In this document: positions 4,789 to 13,787 of the stretch, one piece after another | Numbering within the stretch: the first letter of the stretch is position 1 | How the letters are laid out: each line of letters begins with the position of its first letter | From: Bacteroidales bacterium UBA4295 | GTDB lineage: Bacteria; Bacteroidota; Bacteroidia; Bacteroidales; Paludibacteraceae | DNA: 15,437 nucleotides | NCBI GenBank assembly: GCA_002395805.1 | Contig: DGVB01000024.1 | Span: forward strand, 1-15,437 | Direction of reading: 5' to 3' | Notes under the pieces: generated by a model | Told to the model about the DNA's origin: nothing | Databases searched by the model: none | The model's input: the letters and a program-made list of their open reading frames with translations, nothing else | Translations under genes and position numbers: made by a program

Positions 4789-7700
4789 ATGAAGAAGATT
4801 TTTACACTACTCTTTCTGGCAGCATTGAGCCTCGGCTTGTATGCGCAGAAGCAAGTAAGCGGTGTGGTAGTCTATGAGAACGGCGAACCGATCGTCGGCG
4901 CCAGCATTCAGGCAAAAGGCACCACACAGGGTACGATCTCGGATTACGACGGTAAATTCGAGATGGAAGTACCGGAGTCTGTGAAGACTTTGGTAATTAG
5001 TTACGTCGGTATGGCTACTCAGGAAGTTCCAGCCGGCAAAAACATCAAAGTAACGCTTCAGGAGAACACGGAAGTGCTTCAGGATGTCGTAGTTACCGGT
5101 TATGGTAACGTATCCAAAGGCGGTTATGCCGGTTCTGTAGAGACAGTCAAAGCGGAGAATATCGAGAAGAAGAATCCGTCCGACATTACGAAAGCGTTGG
5201 CCGGTGAGAGCGCCGGTGTACAGGTAGTGACCTCCAGCGGTCAGCCGGGTACGATAGCCGACATCCGCATCCGCGGTATCGGATCTATCTCCGCCAACAG
5301 CAGCCCTCTCTACGTAGTAGACGGTATTCCATTGGATGCAGGTTCTATTTCGTCCATCGACCCGGGAGACATCGCCAGCACGACCATTCTGAAAGATGCA
5401 ACCGCTACCTCTCTGTATGGTAGCCGCGGAGCAAATGGTGTCATCGTGATCACTACCAAAAAAGGTAGTTCGAACGGCGACGAAGGCAAGATTGAATTGG
5501 ATGTAAAGGCAGGTGCCAACATGCGTCTGCTGCCGATGTACGACGTAATCGACAGCCCGGAGGAATTTATGACGCTGGCATGGCAGAGTTTGTACACCCA
5601 ACAGAAAGTTATCAACAGAAAATCGGAGAGCAACTCAATTAAATATGCCAACAACAACCTCTTCGGTGCAAACGGTATTCCTGTGATCTATAACTTGTGG
5701 GAGCAGCCGGGCAACTTGCTGATCAATCCTTATGATGCAGCAGGAAACGTAAACCCGACGTTTGACAACTCCGTACAACGTCTGGCACAATTCCGCAACA
5801 TGGACAGCTGGTATAACACACTGTTCCACAACGGTTTGAAGCTGGAGGCTACCGCTAAAATCAGCGGCGGTAACGAAAAACTGAACTACTATACCAGTTT
5901 CGGTTACCTGAAAGACGAAGGTTACTATACCGCTTCGAATTTCCAACGTTTCAATACTCGTGCAAACATCAACTACCAGCCGAAGAAATGGTTGAAGGGT
6001 GGACTGAATATCCAGTATTCTTATTCCGCGATTAACAATCCCGGTCAGGGAAGCGATGCCAACAACGGTTTTGCGTTCGTAAACCAGATTCCGGCCATTT
6101 ATCCGGTATATGTATATGATCCTGCAACCGGTCAACCGCGCGTAGATCCGAAGACAGGCGGTAAAATGTACGACTACGGCGACAACGGCAATGAGAACAT
6201 CGGCGAGGAAGGCGGTCGTCCGTACTCGTTCGGTATCAACCCTGCCGGTGCATTGGAATGGGACAAACAGAAAGTTGTTCGTCACCAAACGGTAGCCAAC
6301 ACGTTCTTGGAGTTCAAATTGTATGAAGGTCTTAAGTTCACGGTGAACCTGGGTGCTCAATACTTGAACAACAACATCAACGCTTTGACCAACAAGTATT
6401 ACGGCAACGCAGCCGGTGTGGGTCGTGTAAGCCAGACGCAGTACAACTATCTCGCTGTCACCAGCAACCAGTTGTTGGAATACAACAAGAGCTTCAATGA
6501 GCACACGATTCGTGTGATGGCGGGTCATGAGACTACGTACTACACATACAACATGCAGTATGGCTATAAGAAAAATATCGTAGAGGACCACGCGAACGTG
6601 CTGAGTAACGGTGTGGCAATGGACGGCGTAGAGGGTTACGCTCGTACCAGCACTCTGGAGTCCGCTCTTGCAACTGCCACCTACGAGTATGACAGCCGCT
6701 ACCATATCACAGCTAACTATCGTGCAGACGGTTCTTCGAAATTTGCGAAAGGTCACCGTTGGGGTCACTTCGGTTCTGTTGGTGCCGCATGGAGTTTCAC
6801 GAACGAGCACTTCATGGAAGGTACAGAGGCGGCCGACTGGCTCAAGGATGGTAAACTGCGTTTGAGCTGGGGTGTGCTGGGTAATCAGGATATCGGCGAT
6901 ATGCTTTATTCCGACCAGTATAGTGTAGAGAACGTAAACGGCAGCAAGGGTTATGTATGGGATTACAAAGGTAACCCGGAGTTGACCTGGGAGCGCACCT
7001 CTACCATTGACCTCGGTTTGGAATTCAGCATCAGCAAATATCTGGATGTAGAGATGGATTATTTCTACAAGAAGACCGACAATATGCTCTTCCCGCGCTA
7101 CGTAGCCCCGTCTCTGGGTTACAGCGGCTATTACGTCAACGACGCTGCAATGGAGAACCAAGGTTTCGAGTTCTCCCTCAAAGCTCACGCAATTGATATG
7201 CGTAACATCAAACTGGATATCCGTCTGAACGGCGGTAACTACCGCAACAAGATGTTGCTGATGCCTATTGACGGCTATGACGAGAACGGCAATCCGGAGC
7301 GCATGGTAATGTCGGGCGGTATGTCGGTAGGTCACTCTACAGCAGACTACTACATGGTACATTACGCAGGTGTCAACGAGTATGGCGAGGCGCTTTATAC
7401 CGCATACTACGACGCCACCAAGGGTGATTTCGGTCATAACTCTGCTGACCTGATTGAGGACGGCGAGAAAGGAGACAACTATATCAGCTCCGTATATGAG
7501 TACAAACTCAAGCACCCGAATGCAGATATCCGCGAGACGACCGTAGCAAACGGCGACTACAACTATGCCGGAAGCAACTATATCGGCAAGAGCTATATGC
7601 CGGATCTCGACGGTGGTTTCGGTCTGGATTTCGAGGCTTACGGTGTTACGCTGAGCGTAAGCTGCAGCTACCGCATCGGCGGCTACGGATATGATAACAT

Positions 7701-8088
7701 GTATGCTCTGTTGATGCACAGCGACCGTATCGGTAGTATGAACTGGCACAAAGATATCAAGAATGCATGGTCGGAGACCAATACGAACACCAATATCCCG
7801 CGTCTGTCCAACGGTGCAGATGACGGTGCCAACAAAGCCAGCGACCGTTTCCTGACGAGCAACTCGTTCCTGAGTCTGAATAACATCAACCTGGGTTACA
7901 AGTTCCCGAAGAAACTGATTGAGAAGATTAAACTCAACAACCTGCAAGTATGGGTAGCAGCCGACAACCTGGCTATTGCAACGGCACGCCGCGGTTACAA
8001 CCCGATGATGTCTATGAGCGGTACAAACGGCTACGACGATTATAGCCCGCTGTCCACCGTAATGGCAGGTGTCAAAGTTCAATTCTAA
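4789..8088 (+). CDS. SusC/RagA-family TonB-linked outer-membrane transporter
   Basis: This 1099-residue outer-membrane transporter pairs with the SusD-like lipoprotein encoded next to it to import oligomeric substrates using TonB energy. Residues 1-20 are a signal peptide (MKKIFTLLFLAALSLGLYAQ). Residues 21-~92 form the carboxypeptidase-regulatory-like domain (VSGVVVYENGEPIVGASIQA, ISYVGM). The TonB box is DVVVTGYG (99-106). The plug follows with RIRGIGSISA, YVVDGIP (165-171) and LKDATATSLYGSRGANGVIV (191-210). The remainder is the 22-strand barrel, ending in the C-terminal Phe typical of barrel proteins (GVKVQF). Codon choice is strongly biased (GGT, CGT, AAC, GTA), as in highly expressed genes. 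The gene starts a three-gene operon. Substrate cannot be read from the sequence; the nearby secreted protease and the absence of carbohydrate enzymes favour peptides. Confidence 0.96.
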   Translation: MKKIFTLLFLAALSLGLYAQKQVSGVVVYENGEPIVGASIQAKGTTQGTISDYDGKFEMEVPESVKTLVISYVGMATQEVPAGKNIKVTLQENTEVLQDVVVTGYGNVSKGGYAGSVETVKAENIEKKNPSDITKALAGESAGVQVVTSSGQPGTIADIRIRGIGSISANSSPLYVVDGIPLDAGSISSIDPGDIASTTILKDATATSLYGSRGANGVIVITTKKGSSNGDEGKIELDVKAGANMRLLPMYDVIDSPEEFMTLAWQSLYTQQKVINRKSESNSIKYANNNLFGANGIPVIYNLWEQPGNLLINPYDAAGNVNPTFDNSVQRLAQFRNMDSWYNTLFHNGLKLEATAKISGGNEKLNYYTSFGYLKDEGYYTASNFQRFNTRANINYQPKKWLKGGLNIQYSYSAINNPGQGSDANNGFAFVNQIPAIYPVYVYDPATGQPRVDPKTGGKMYDYGDNGNENIGEEGGRPYSFGINPAGALEWDKQKVVRHQTVANTFLEFKLYEGLKFTVNLGAQYLNNNINALTNKYYGNAAGVGRVSQTQYNYLAVTSNQLLEYNKSFNEHTIRVMAGHETTYYTYNMQYGYKKNIVEDHANVLSNGVAMDGVEGYARTSTLESALATATYEYDSRYHITANYRADGSSKFAKGHRWGHFGSVGAAWSFTNEHFMEGTEAADWLKDGKLRLSWGVLGNQDIGDMLYSDQYSVENVNGSKGYVWDYKGNPELTWERTSTIDLGLEFSISKYLDVEMDYFYKKTDNMLFPRYVAPSLGYSGYYVNDAAMENQGFEFSLKAHAIDMRNIKLDIRLNGGNYRNKMLLMPIDGYDENGNPERMVMSGGMSVGHSTADYYMVHYAGVNEYGEALYTAYYDATKGDFGHNSADLIEDGEKGDNYISSVYEYKLKHPNADIRETTVANGDYNYAGSNYIGKSYMPDLDGGFGLDFEAYGVTLSVSCSYRIGGYGYDNMYALLMHSDRIGSMNWHKDIKNAWSETNTNTNIPRLSNGADDGANKASDRFLTSNSFLSLNNINLGYKFPKKLIEKIKLNNLQVWVAADNLAIATARRGYNPMMSMSGTNGYDDYSPLSTVMAGVKVQF

Positions 8089-8092
8089 ACAT

Positions 8093-8098
8093 AGGAGG
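8093..8098 (+). promoter_or_regulatory. Strong Shine-Dalgarno sequence of susD
   Basis: AGGAGG lies eight bases before the susD ATG, at ideal spacing within the 18-base gap after susC. The other genes in the window show no such site, so this one is unusual here. It may give high independent translation of the abundant surface lipoprotein. Confidence 0.75.
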
Positions 8099-8106
8099 TT
8101 ACTAAT

Positions 8107-9720
8107 ATGAAAAATGTAAAATATTTATTTGCAACACTTGTGTTGGGTTTAGGTCTCACCTCCTGTGGTGACAGTTTCTTAACCCAATATCCCGAGGGTG
8201 CCACGCTCCTTGAGGATCAGTATCAGCAGTTGCCTGACCGTTTGCAAGGAGCTATCTTCGGTATCTATTCGAAGCTCTATTCATACGGCGATCATGACAC
8301 GTTCGGCAAACGCTCTATGGACATGTACAGCGATATCCAGTCGGGCGATATGGCCATGAAAAAAAACAGCTACGGCTGGTTTGAGAACTACGAGCGCGGC
8401 TATTACTACGCATACAACCGCTCTTACGCCTGGTCGTTCTACTATGAGATCATCAACCTCACCAATATCTGCGACATGGCTATAGAGAGTGACGTAGCAG
8501 CCATTCTGGATGGAATGACAAGCGGCGAGGAGCCAACCGAGGTTATTGCACAAAACGGCTATTACTACGGTCAGATCTTAGCGCTCCGCGGATGGGCATA
8601 TGCCAATTTGCTGGATATCTATACCGACCCGCGTGATCCGGATGGAGCTGATCTGGATGTCAATGCCATTCCGGTCTATGTAGGCACAGATATCAAAGCC
8701 GGCACATTAGGTGCTCCGCTTTCCACCGTAGATGAGGTATATGGCCGCATTTATGAGGATCTCTCGGAAGCAATCGATTTACTGGATTTCTACAGCCAGT
8801 ATAACCAGCGCGGTTCGAAACTGGAGATTGATGCTGATGTGGCTCGTCTGATGTTGGCATATGCCATGCTGAACCACGGCGACAAGGGTTATACCGTAGC
8901 AGATGGCAAGAACTGTTACCAGATTGCATTGGAGCAAGCAAAAGCAGCTATTGACGGCGGCAAATACCCGATGCTTAAGAATACCGAGTTGACCACTACC
9001 GGTTTCTCGGATGTAACCGCTGCAAACTGGATGTGGGGTCAAGACGTGACCGTAGAGACCACTACCGCGTTAGGTTCATTCTTCGGCCAAGTAGATATCC
9101 ACAGCTACAGCTATGCAGCAGCCGGCGATACCAAAGGTATTGACAGCAAACTCTATGACGAGATTGCCGCTATGGCATGGGATGCCCGTGTCAACTGGTT
9201 CCGCGCAGGGGATGAGAAATTCCCTTATTGCCCGGATGGTAAATTCTACAGTCCGAAATACAAAAACACCACGAATTTGGACAAAGTGGACCGCGACTGG
9301 CTCTGCGACAATATATTCATGCGCATTGAGGCTGCTTACCTGATTGCAGCCGAGGCAGCATGGAGCAACGGCGACAACGCAACGGCAGTTAACTATTTGA
9401 AACTACTGTGCGACGAGCGCGTGCTGGACGGCAAGGATACCGAATACAATACATGGCTGGGTTCTCTCACGAGCACCGATGCTGTAAAAGCAGCTATCAT
9501 ATATAACTGGCGTGTAGAGATGTGGGGCGAAGGTTACTCTATGCAGATGCTTCGTCGTCTGCAGAAGCAACGTACCTTAGGTGATAACCACCTGAGTCGT
9601 GCAAATGCCACATTGGACATCACCGGCCAAGCAGGTGAGCAATTCCAATGCGAGATTCCGACCTCAGAGACACGCTACAACCCGAATCTCGGAAGCAAAA
9701 CAAATCTCACAAACAAATAA
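8107..9720 (+). CDS. SusD/RagB-family surface substrate-binding lipoprotein
   Basis: This 537-residue cell-surface lipoprotein forms the lid over the SusC-type transporter encoded just upstream and binds its substrate. The signal peptide ends in the lipobox LTSC with lipidated Cys20, followed by GDSFLTQYPEGATLL, the usual SusD N-terminus. The TPR-like helical part contains YGQILALRGWAYANLLDIYT, and the C-terminal SusD domain shows the hallmark MRIEAAYLIAAEAAW (near residues 404-418), IIYNWRVEMWGEGYSMQMLRRL and the ending IPTSETRYNPNL. Tyr and Trp residues are abundant, common in binding faces of the family. Spacing to susC is 18 bases with a strong ribosome-binding site. The family assignment is firm; the ligand is unknown. 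Length is typical. Confidence 0.96.
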   Translation: MKNVKYLFATLVLGLGLTSCGDSFLTQYPEGATLLEDQYQQLPDRLQGAIFGIYSKLYSYGDHDTFGKRSMDMYSDIQSGDMAMKKNSYGWFENYERGYYYAYNRSYAWSFYYEIINLTNICDMAIESDVAAILDGMTSGEEPTEVIAQNGYYYGQILALRGWAYANLLDIYTDPRDPDGADLDVNAIPVYVGTDIKAGTLGAPLSTVDEVYGRIYEDLSEAIDLLDFYSQYNQRGSKLEIDADVARLMLAYAMLNHGDKGYTVADGKNCYQIALEQAKAAIDGGKYPMLKNTELTTTGFSDVTAANWMWGQDVTVETTTALGSFFGQVDIHSYSYAAAGDTKGIDSKLYDEIAAMAWDARVNWFRAGDEKFPYCPDGKFYSPKYKNTTNLDKVDRDWLCDNIFMRIEAAYLIAAEAAWSNGDNATAVNYLKLLCDERVLDGKDTEYNTWLGSLTSTDAVKAAIIYNWRVEMWGEGYSMQMLRRLQKQRTLGDNHLSRANATLDITGQAGEQFQCEIPTSETRYNPNLGSKTNLTNK

Positions 9721-9770
9721 AAAAGACGACATTAGTCTGAAATAAAAAAATCAATTTAAAAAAATTAGTT

Positions 9771-10832
9771 ATGAAAAAGTATCTTATCGTATTGGCAGCT
9801 GCCGTTGTAGCATTGGCAGGCTGCAAGCCTTCGGAGAAAGAAGGAAGTAAGTACACAAGTCTCAAATTCAAAGAGGCATCGATTGAAATGTCCCTTGGCG
9901 AGACCAAGAAACTGGTCGTTCTCTATGAGCCGACAACTTTGGAGCCTCCTGTATGCGAGTGGTCATCCAGCGACTCCACTATTGTCTCCGTTGATAACGG
10001 AAATATTGAGGCCTTGGCTTATGGTGAAGCTACGATTACTGCAAAGAACGGCGATTTAGCAGCAGCATGTCAGGTAACTGTAAAAGATCCAAAAGACATG
10101 ATTCAGTGGGGCGGTTGGAGCCTTTGGGGTCTTGACAAAGAGACCATTTTAAGCAAGGACACCGTTAAGAGAACTTTGCAGAGCGGCCAAGAAGTAAGCT
10201 GCCTTATGATTCCGGCTACTTACAAAATATGGAGCGATGGCATCTATATGGACAATGAGGGTAGTTTACACGGTGAGGGATATCTTATCGACCTGGAAGG
10301 TACCGCTCTGTTGATTACTGATGACCTGGGTAAAGGTCCGAACGTCTATTACCTTGGTGTTAGCAGACTTGACATCGTTGATGCTAAGAACTTAAACTGG
10401 CAAGACACCGCATACGCTAACTGCGCATTGGCAGGTGCTCTTGGAACGGCAGAAGACCACATGGCATGGTTAATGGATTCCACCGAGACAGTAGAACCAG
10501 CCTTCACCGGTCGTATCTATGCTGTTGATCTTGATAACAGCAAATACCTTGATTACTTCAGCGGTATTATCGGTACCGGTATCTTCGTAGGTGACGAGAC
10601 AGAAGCTCTGTACAAGACCTACGCATACTGGTTCGGCGAACCGCAGATCTGGGGCTTAGTAGCATTGGAAGATTACTCTAATTTTGTTGAGCCTCTGCAG
10701 TGGGCTCCGCTGCAGCAGAAGTACTATGAGTACTTGGGTGAAGAAGAAGCACCGAAATACACCGTTAAGGAATTCGTAGCTCCGAAAGATATCAAGATTG
10801 CTCGTTCTACAGACAAACTGTACAAGAAGTAA
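9771..10832 (+). CDS. Lipoprotein with bacterial Ig-like domain, third gene of the SusCD operon
   Basis: This 353-residue lipoprotein has a signal peptide ending in LAGC (Cys18). Residues ~27-105 resemble a BIG2-type Ig domain (SLGETKKLVVLYEPTTLEPP, CEWSSSDSTIVSVDNG, ALAYGEATITAKNG, ACQVTV). The remaining ~250 residues, which begin with a tryptophan-rich stretch (IQWGGWSLWGLDKET), match no family I know. The position after susD, with 50 bases between, is where surface binding proteins such as SusE/SusF analogues sit in these operons; BIG or Ig modules there usually act as a spacer holding a binding domain away from the membrane. I infer an auxiliary surface binding protein. The strong terminator 20 bases after its stop ends the operon. 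The ATG at 9771 is followed directly by a canonical signal peptide, so the start is secure. Confidence 0.85.
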   Translation: MKKYLIVLAAAVVALAGCKPSEKEGSKYTSLKFKEASIEMSLGETKKLVVLYEPTTLEPPVCEWSSSDSTIVSVDNGNIEALAYGEATITAKNGDLAAACQVTVKDPKDMIQWGGWSLWGLDKETILSKDTVKRTLQSGQEVSCLMIPATYKIWSDGIYMDNEGSLHGEGYLIDLEGTALLITDDLGKGPNVYYLGVSRLDIVDAKNLNWQDTAYANCALAGALGTAEDHMAWLMDSTETVEPAFTGRIYAVDLDNSKYLDYFSGIIGTGIFVGDETEALYKTYAYWFGEPQIWGLVALEDYSNFVEPLQWAPLQQKYYEYLGEEEAPKYTVKEFVAPKDIKIARSTDKLYKK

Positions 10833-10850
10833 TTCTTGCTTAAAGATCAA

Positions 10851-10889
10851 AAAAATCCTGCATACTGTTGAGTATGTGGGATTTTTTTT
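10851..10889 (+). terminator. Intrinsic terminator of the SusCD operon
   Basis: AATCCTGCATAC (10854-10865), loop TGTTGA, GTATGTGGGATT (10872-10883) form a 12-pair stem with two G-U wobbles, continuing into eight T residues (10882-10889). An A-run (10849-10855) on the 5' side means it could also stop minus-strand transcription. It separates the susCD operon from the M6 peptidase gene. Confidence 0.92.
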
Positions 10890-10897
10890 GCACTTTA

Positions 10898-10929
10898 CTT
10901 GCATATTTGGATTTTTTGTAGTAACTTTG
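10898..10929 (+). promoter_or_regulatory. Promoter of the M6 peptidase-lipoprotein unit
   Basis: CTTG (10898-10901), 20 bases, then TAACTTTG (10922-10929). The -33 box has one mismatch. The coding start is 28 bases downstream. A TTTG at 10906-10909 is too close to the -7 box to serve as -33. Confidence 0.75.
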
Positions 10930-10957
10930 CAGCCGTAATTTGGAAAAATAGGCAATT

Positions 10958-13765
10958 ATGAAAAGATATTTCATTCTTTTGGCAGCTGCAATGGTATGTA
11001 GCGCAAGTGTTTGGGCGGTAATGGCAACACCGGAACCGATAGTAAAGACTCAGGCTGACGGAAGCACTATCACGCTGAAATTGGTAGGCGACGAGTTTCA
11101 CAGTTATTATACCTCCATGGATGGCACTCCACTCCGTTTGAGCGAAAGCGGTATGTGGGTCAAGGATGCCAGCGTGGCAGTAATGCCCGAGAAGGCGCGT
11201 AAAGCGCGTCGGGTAGCGCAACAGAAAGAGTTTGCCGCCACTTTCCCATTAACCGGATCGCCGCACAGCGTAGTTATTCTGGTTAATTTCTCGGACCAAC
11301 AGTTCCGCTACACGCGTGAGGATTTCGACCGGATGCTGAATGTATCGGGTTATAGCGAGAACGGGGGTGTTGGCTCCGCTCGCGATTATTTCATTGCTTC
11401 ATCCGATAGTATTTTCTCCCCTATTTTCGATTGCTACGGTCCTATAACTCTGTCCCGCAATTCTGCATACTACGACCAGCACACAAGCGCTATGATCGTA
11501 GAAGCCTGCAATAAAGTATCGGACGAATTAGGCATAGACATGTCTATCTACGACACCAACAATGACGGTCGTCTGGACAATGTGTTCGTCTATTATGCCG
11601 GCCATAACGAAGCGGAAGGCGGCGCCTCCACGACCATCTGGCCGCACCGTAGTATCGTTCAGAGCGGCGATCGCGTGAATGGCAAACTGATTTACGACTA
11701 TGCCTGCACCTCCGAGTTGCGCGGTTCAGCCGGCACATCGATGTGCGGTATCGGAACATTCTGCCATGAGTTCGGCCATGTATTAGGTCTGCCGGATTAC
11801 TACGACACCGGTGATGGTTCCGACCAATATACCATCGGTTCATGGGATATCATGTGCTCCGGCAGTTATAACGGCAACGGCAAGACTCCTCCGACCTACA
11901 CCGCCGGCGAGCGTTTCGAATTAGGATGGGTAACCCCGGTTCAATTGACAGATGCAGGCGTATATACGCTGGAGCCGATAGAAAACGGCAAAAAGCAGAT
12001 TTATCTGATTGCCAATGAGACGCATAACCTGAGTTGGGAGTCCGCCAGCCCGAATGAATACTGGTTGTTAGAGAACCGCCAGAATGTAGGCTGGGATCGC
12101 CATTCAACCAGTCTGCCGGGAACAGGTCTGCTGATCTGGCATGTGGATTACAGCGCTTCCGCATGGGGCAACAACTCTCCGAACAACTCCATCCCACTCC
12201 GCTATGACATTGAAGAAGCAGGCGGCGTCAGAGGCTATGCGACCGCCAGTGATCCTTTCCCCGGCACCAAGGGCGTGACCACCTTCACTCCGATGCTACA
12301 CAACGGCACTATTGTAGAACAGCCTTTAACGGATATTACCGAAGTGGACAAGAATATTACCTTTACGTTCAAATCCAGCGGATTCATGTTCCTGCCGGCA
12401 GAACTACCTATTATTCAAAGTACCTATAATCCCGACACCAAGAAAGCCCATACTCCGGGAAGCAAGGTACGCATTGTAGGCACCGGTCTTGATCCGCAAG
12501 TAGCGGCTACCATCTCTGTGTCCGGTTCGGGTTTCACAATCTCTCAGGACAGTATTAACTGGAGGAGTTCCGTAAGCGCAGATGTCAATGCAGACTCAAC
12601 GCTGGAAGCCGATATCTATGTACGTTACGCCCCCAAGAAGCAGGTATGCGACATTCAGCGCGGCTCCATCACCGTACGCCACAACACCTCCGTAGGTACC
12701 CTCGCCGTACGCGCTACAAGTCCCCGTCCTAATCTCATCGAAGCTCCGACTATCGACAGCGTGGTGGATGTGACTCCGACAACATTCAAAGTACACTGGA
12801 TTCCTCAGGCCGATGCGGAAGAATACTATGTTACTCTCTATCATATGGAAGAAGGTCGCGAATCAGAGACGGAAAGTTTCGAGGGCTTCGACGAAGAAGC
12901 GAATGTAGCCGAGACAGGCTGGTACACTTCTTTCTATCGCACAACCACCAAAGCCAAAGAAGACGGGGCTGTGTCGATGTGGTTCAAGGAAAACGGCGAA
13001 CATCTCATCAGCCCTATTTACCCGATGCCGGTAGTCGAACTGAGTATGTGGCTCAATGCACCAGCCACCACAGACAGCGAAGTAGGTCTGCTTCATCTCA
13101 TCGGATTCAGCGATAAGGGTATTGACACGTTGGATGTGATTCATATCAGCAAGAACACCAAGAAGTTCACCTACACTCAGACATTCACGGAAGAGCAAGG
13201 CTACCGCCGTTTCCGCTTGGCTTACACTTCCATCGGCGGAGAGGGTCTGTGCCTCGATGCGTTCACTACCACTTTCGATCATAAGGCCATCTACACTTAT
13301 AAGGGACGCGAGCGCGTAGTACGTCCGCAAGACCTGGAGGAGCAAGATTCATATACCATTTTCTATGCGTACGATCTGACGCCGAAGACCGAGTATTATG
13401 TGCGTCTGCAATGTGCAGAGGCAAAGGGCTGCGAGGAACATCTGAGTGCTCTCAGCGAGCCTTTCGTTATCTGCACTCCCGCCGGTGAGGCAGCCGATTC
13501 GAAACATCTGACACTGGCCTATGATTCGATTAATTATGACCCTGCGCAACATGTGATTTACCTGCCGCAATCGCTCACGGACGGTCAGGTGAATATCTAT
13601 TCGGCCGAAGGCGAGTTGATCAAGAGTATTCCTATAAGCGCGACTTATAATGTGATTCCGCTGAACGATGCGGAGTTCCAGCAGGGTGCGATTTACATCG
13701 TAAAATATCTGCCGAACGGCACTATGGGACGCAAGACACCGTGGATTAAGATTTTGTTCCACTAA
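10958..13765 (+). CDS. Secreted M6-family zinc metallopeptidase with FN3-type modules and a type IX secretion-like tail
   Basis: This 935-residue secreted protease is related to the immune-inhibitor-A family M6. Signal peptide: 1-~20. Residues ~25-70 look like a propeptide (GDEFHSYYTSMDGTPL). The catalytic domain has the Ca-binding-like loop DTNNDGRLD (199-207), the zinc site HEFGHVLGLPD (270-280; H270, E271, H274, with D280 the likely third ligand) and the Met-turn SWDIM (295-299). Downstream are a beta-sandwich module (~482-590), the front half of a fibronectin type III domain (~592-632), an apparently inserted jelly-roll-like module (~638-773, starting ESFEGFDEE) and the back half of the FN3 (~797-842, YDLTPKTEYYVRLQC). 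The last ~85 residues (VNIYSAEGELIKSI ... GAIYIVKYL ... IKILF) resemble a type A type IX secretion sorting domain. The protein should be exported to the cell surface or medium and degrade proteins. It heads a two-gene unit with its own promoter. Confidence 0.92.
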   Translation: MKRYFILLAAAMVCSASVWAVMATPEPIVKTQADGSTITLKLVGDEFHSYYTSMDGTPLRLSESGMWVKDASVAVMPEKARKARRVAQQKEFAATFPLTGSPHSVVILVNFSDQQFRYTREDFDRMLNVSGYSENGGVGSARDYFIASSDSIFSPIFDCYGPITLSRNSAYYDQHTSAMIVEACNKVSDELGIDMSIYDTNNDGRLDNVFVYYAGHNEAEGGASTTIWPHRSIVQSGDRVNGKLIYDYACTSELRGSAGTSMCGIGTFCHEFGHVLGLPDYYDTGDGSDQYTIGSWDIMCSGSYNGNGKTPPTYTAGERFELGWVTPVQLTDAGVYTLEPIENGKKQIYLIANETHNLSWESASPNEYWLLENRQNVGWDRHSTSLPGTGLLIWHVDYSASAWGNNSPNNSIPLRYDIEEAGGVRGYATASDPFPGTKGVTTFTPMLHNGTIVEQPLTDITEVDKNITFTFKSSGFMFLPAELPIIQSTYNPDTKKAHTPGSKVRIVGTGLDPQVAATISVSGSGFTISQDSINWRSSVSADVNADSTLEADIYVRYAPKKQVCDIQRGSITVRHNTSVGTLAVRATSPRPNLIEAPTIDSVVDVTPTTFKVHWIPQADAEEYYVTLYHMEEGRESETESFEGFDEEANVAETGWYTSFYRTTTKAKEDGAVSMWFKENGEHLISPIYPMPVVELSMWLNAPATTDSEVGLLHLIGFSDKGIDTLDVIHISKNTKKFTYTQTFTEEQGYRRFRLAYTSIGGEGLCLDAFTTTFDHKAIYTYKGRERVVRPQDLEEQDSYTIFYAYDLTPKTEYYVRLQCAEAKGCEEHLSALSEPFVICTPAGEAADSKHLTLAYDSINYDPAQHVIYLPQSLTDGQVNIYSAEGELIKSIPISATYNVIPLNDAEFQQGAIYIVKYLPNGTMGRKTPWIKILFH

Positions 13766-13787
13766 TTATTGATTTGCAGGGAATAGA

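Noticed and set aside
4807..5601. A minus-strand open frame of 264 codons antisense to the susC N-terminus
   Set aside because: It is the same codon-bias shadow; it has no recognisable protein features.
5635..8082. An open frame of 815 codons on the minus strand, antisense to susC
   Set aside because: It mirrors the strongly biased codon use of susC, which avoids triplets that read as stops in that antisense frame. Its translation is low-complexity (rich in Val, Ile, Thr, Arg) with no domain, signal or promoter. susC on the plus strand is unambiguous.
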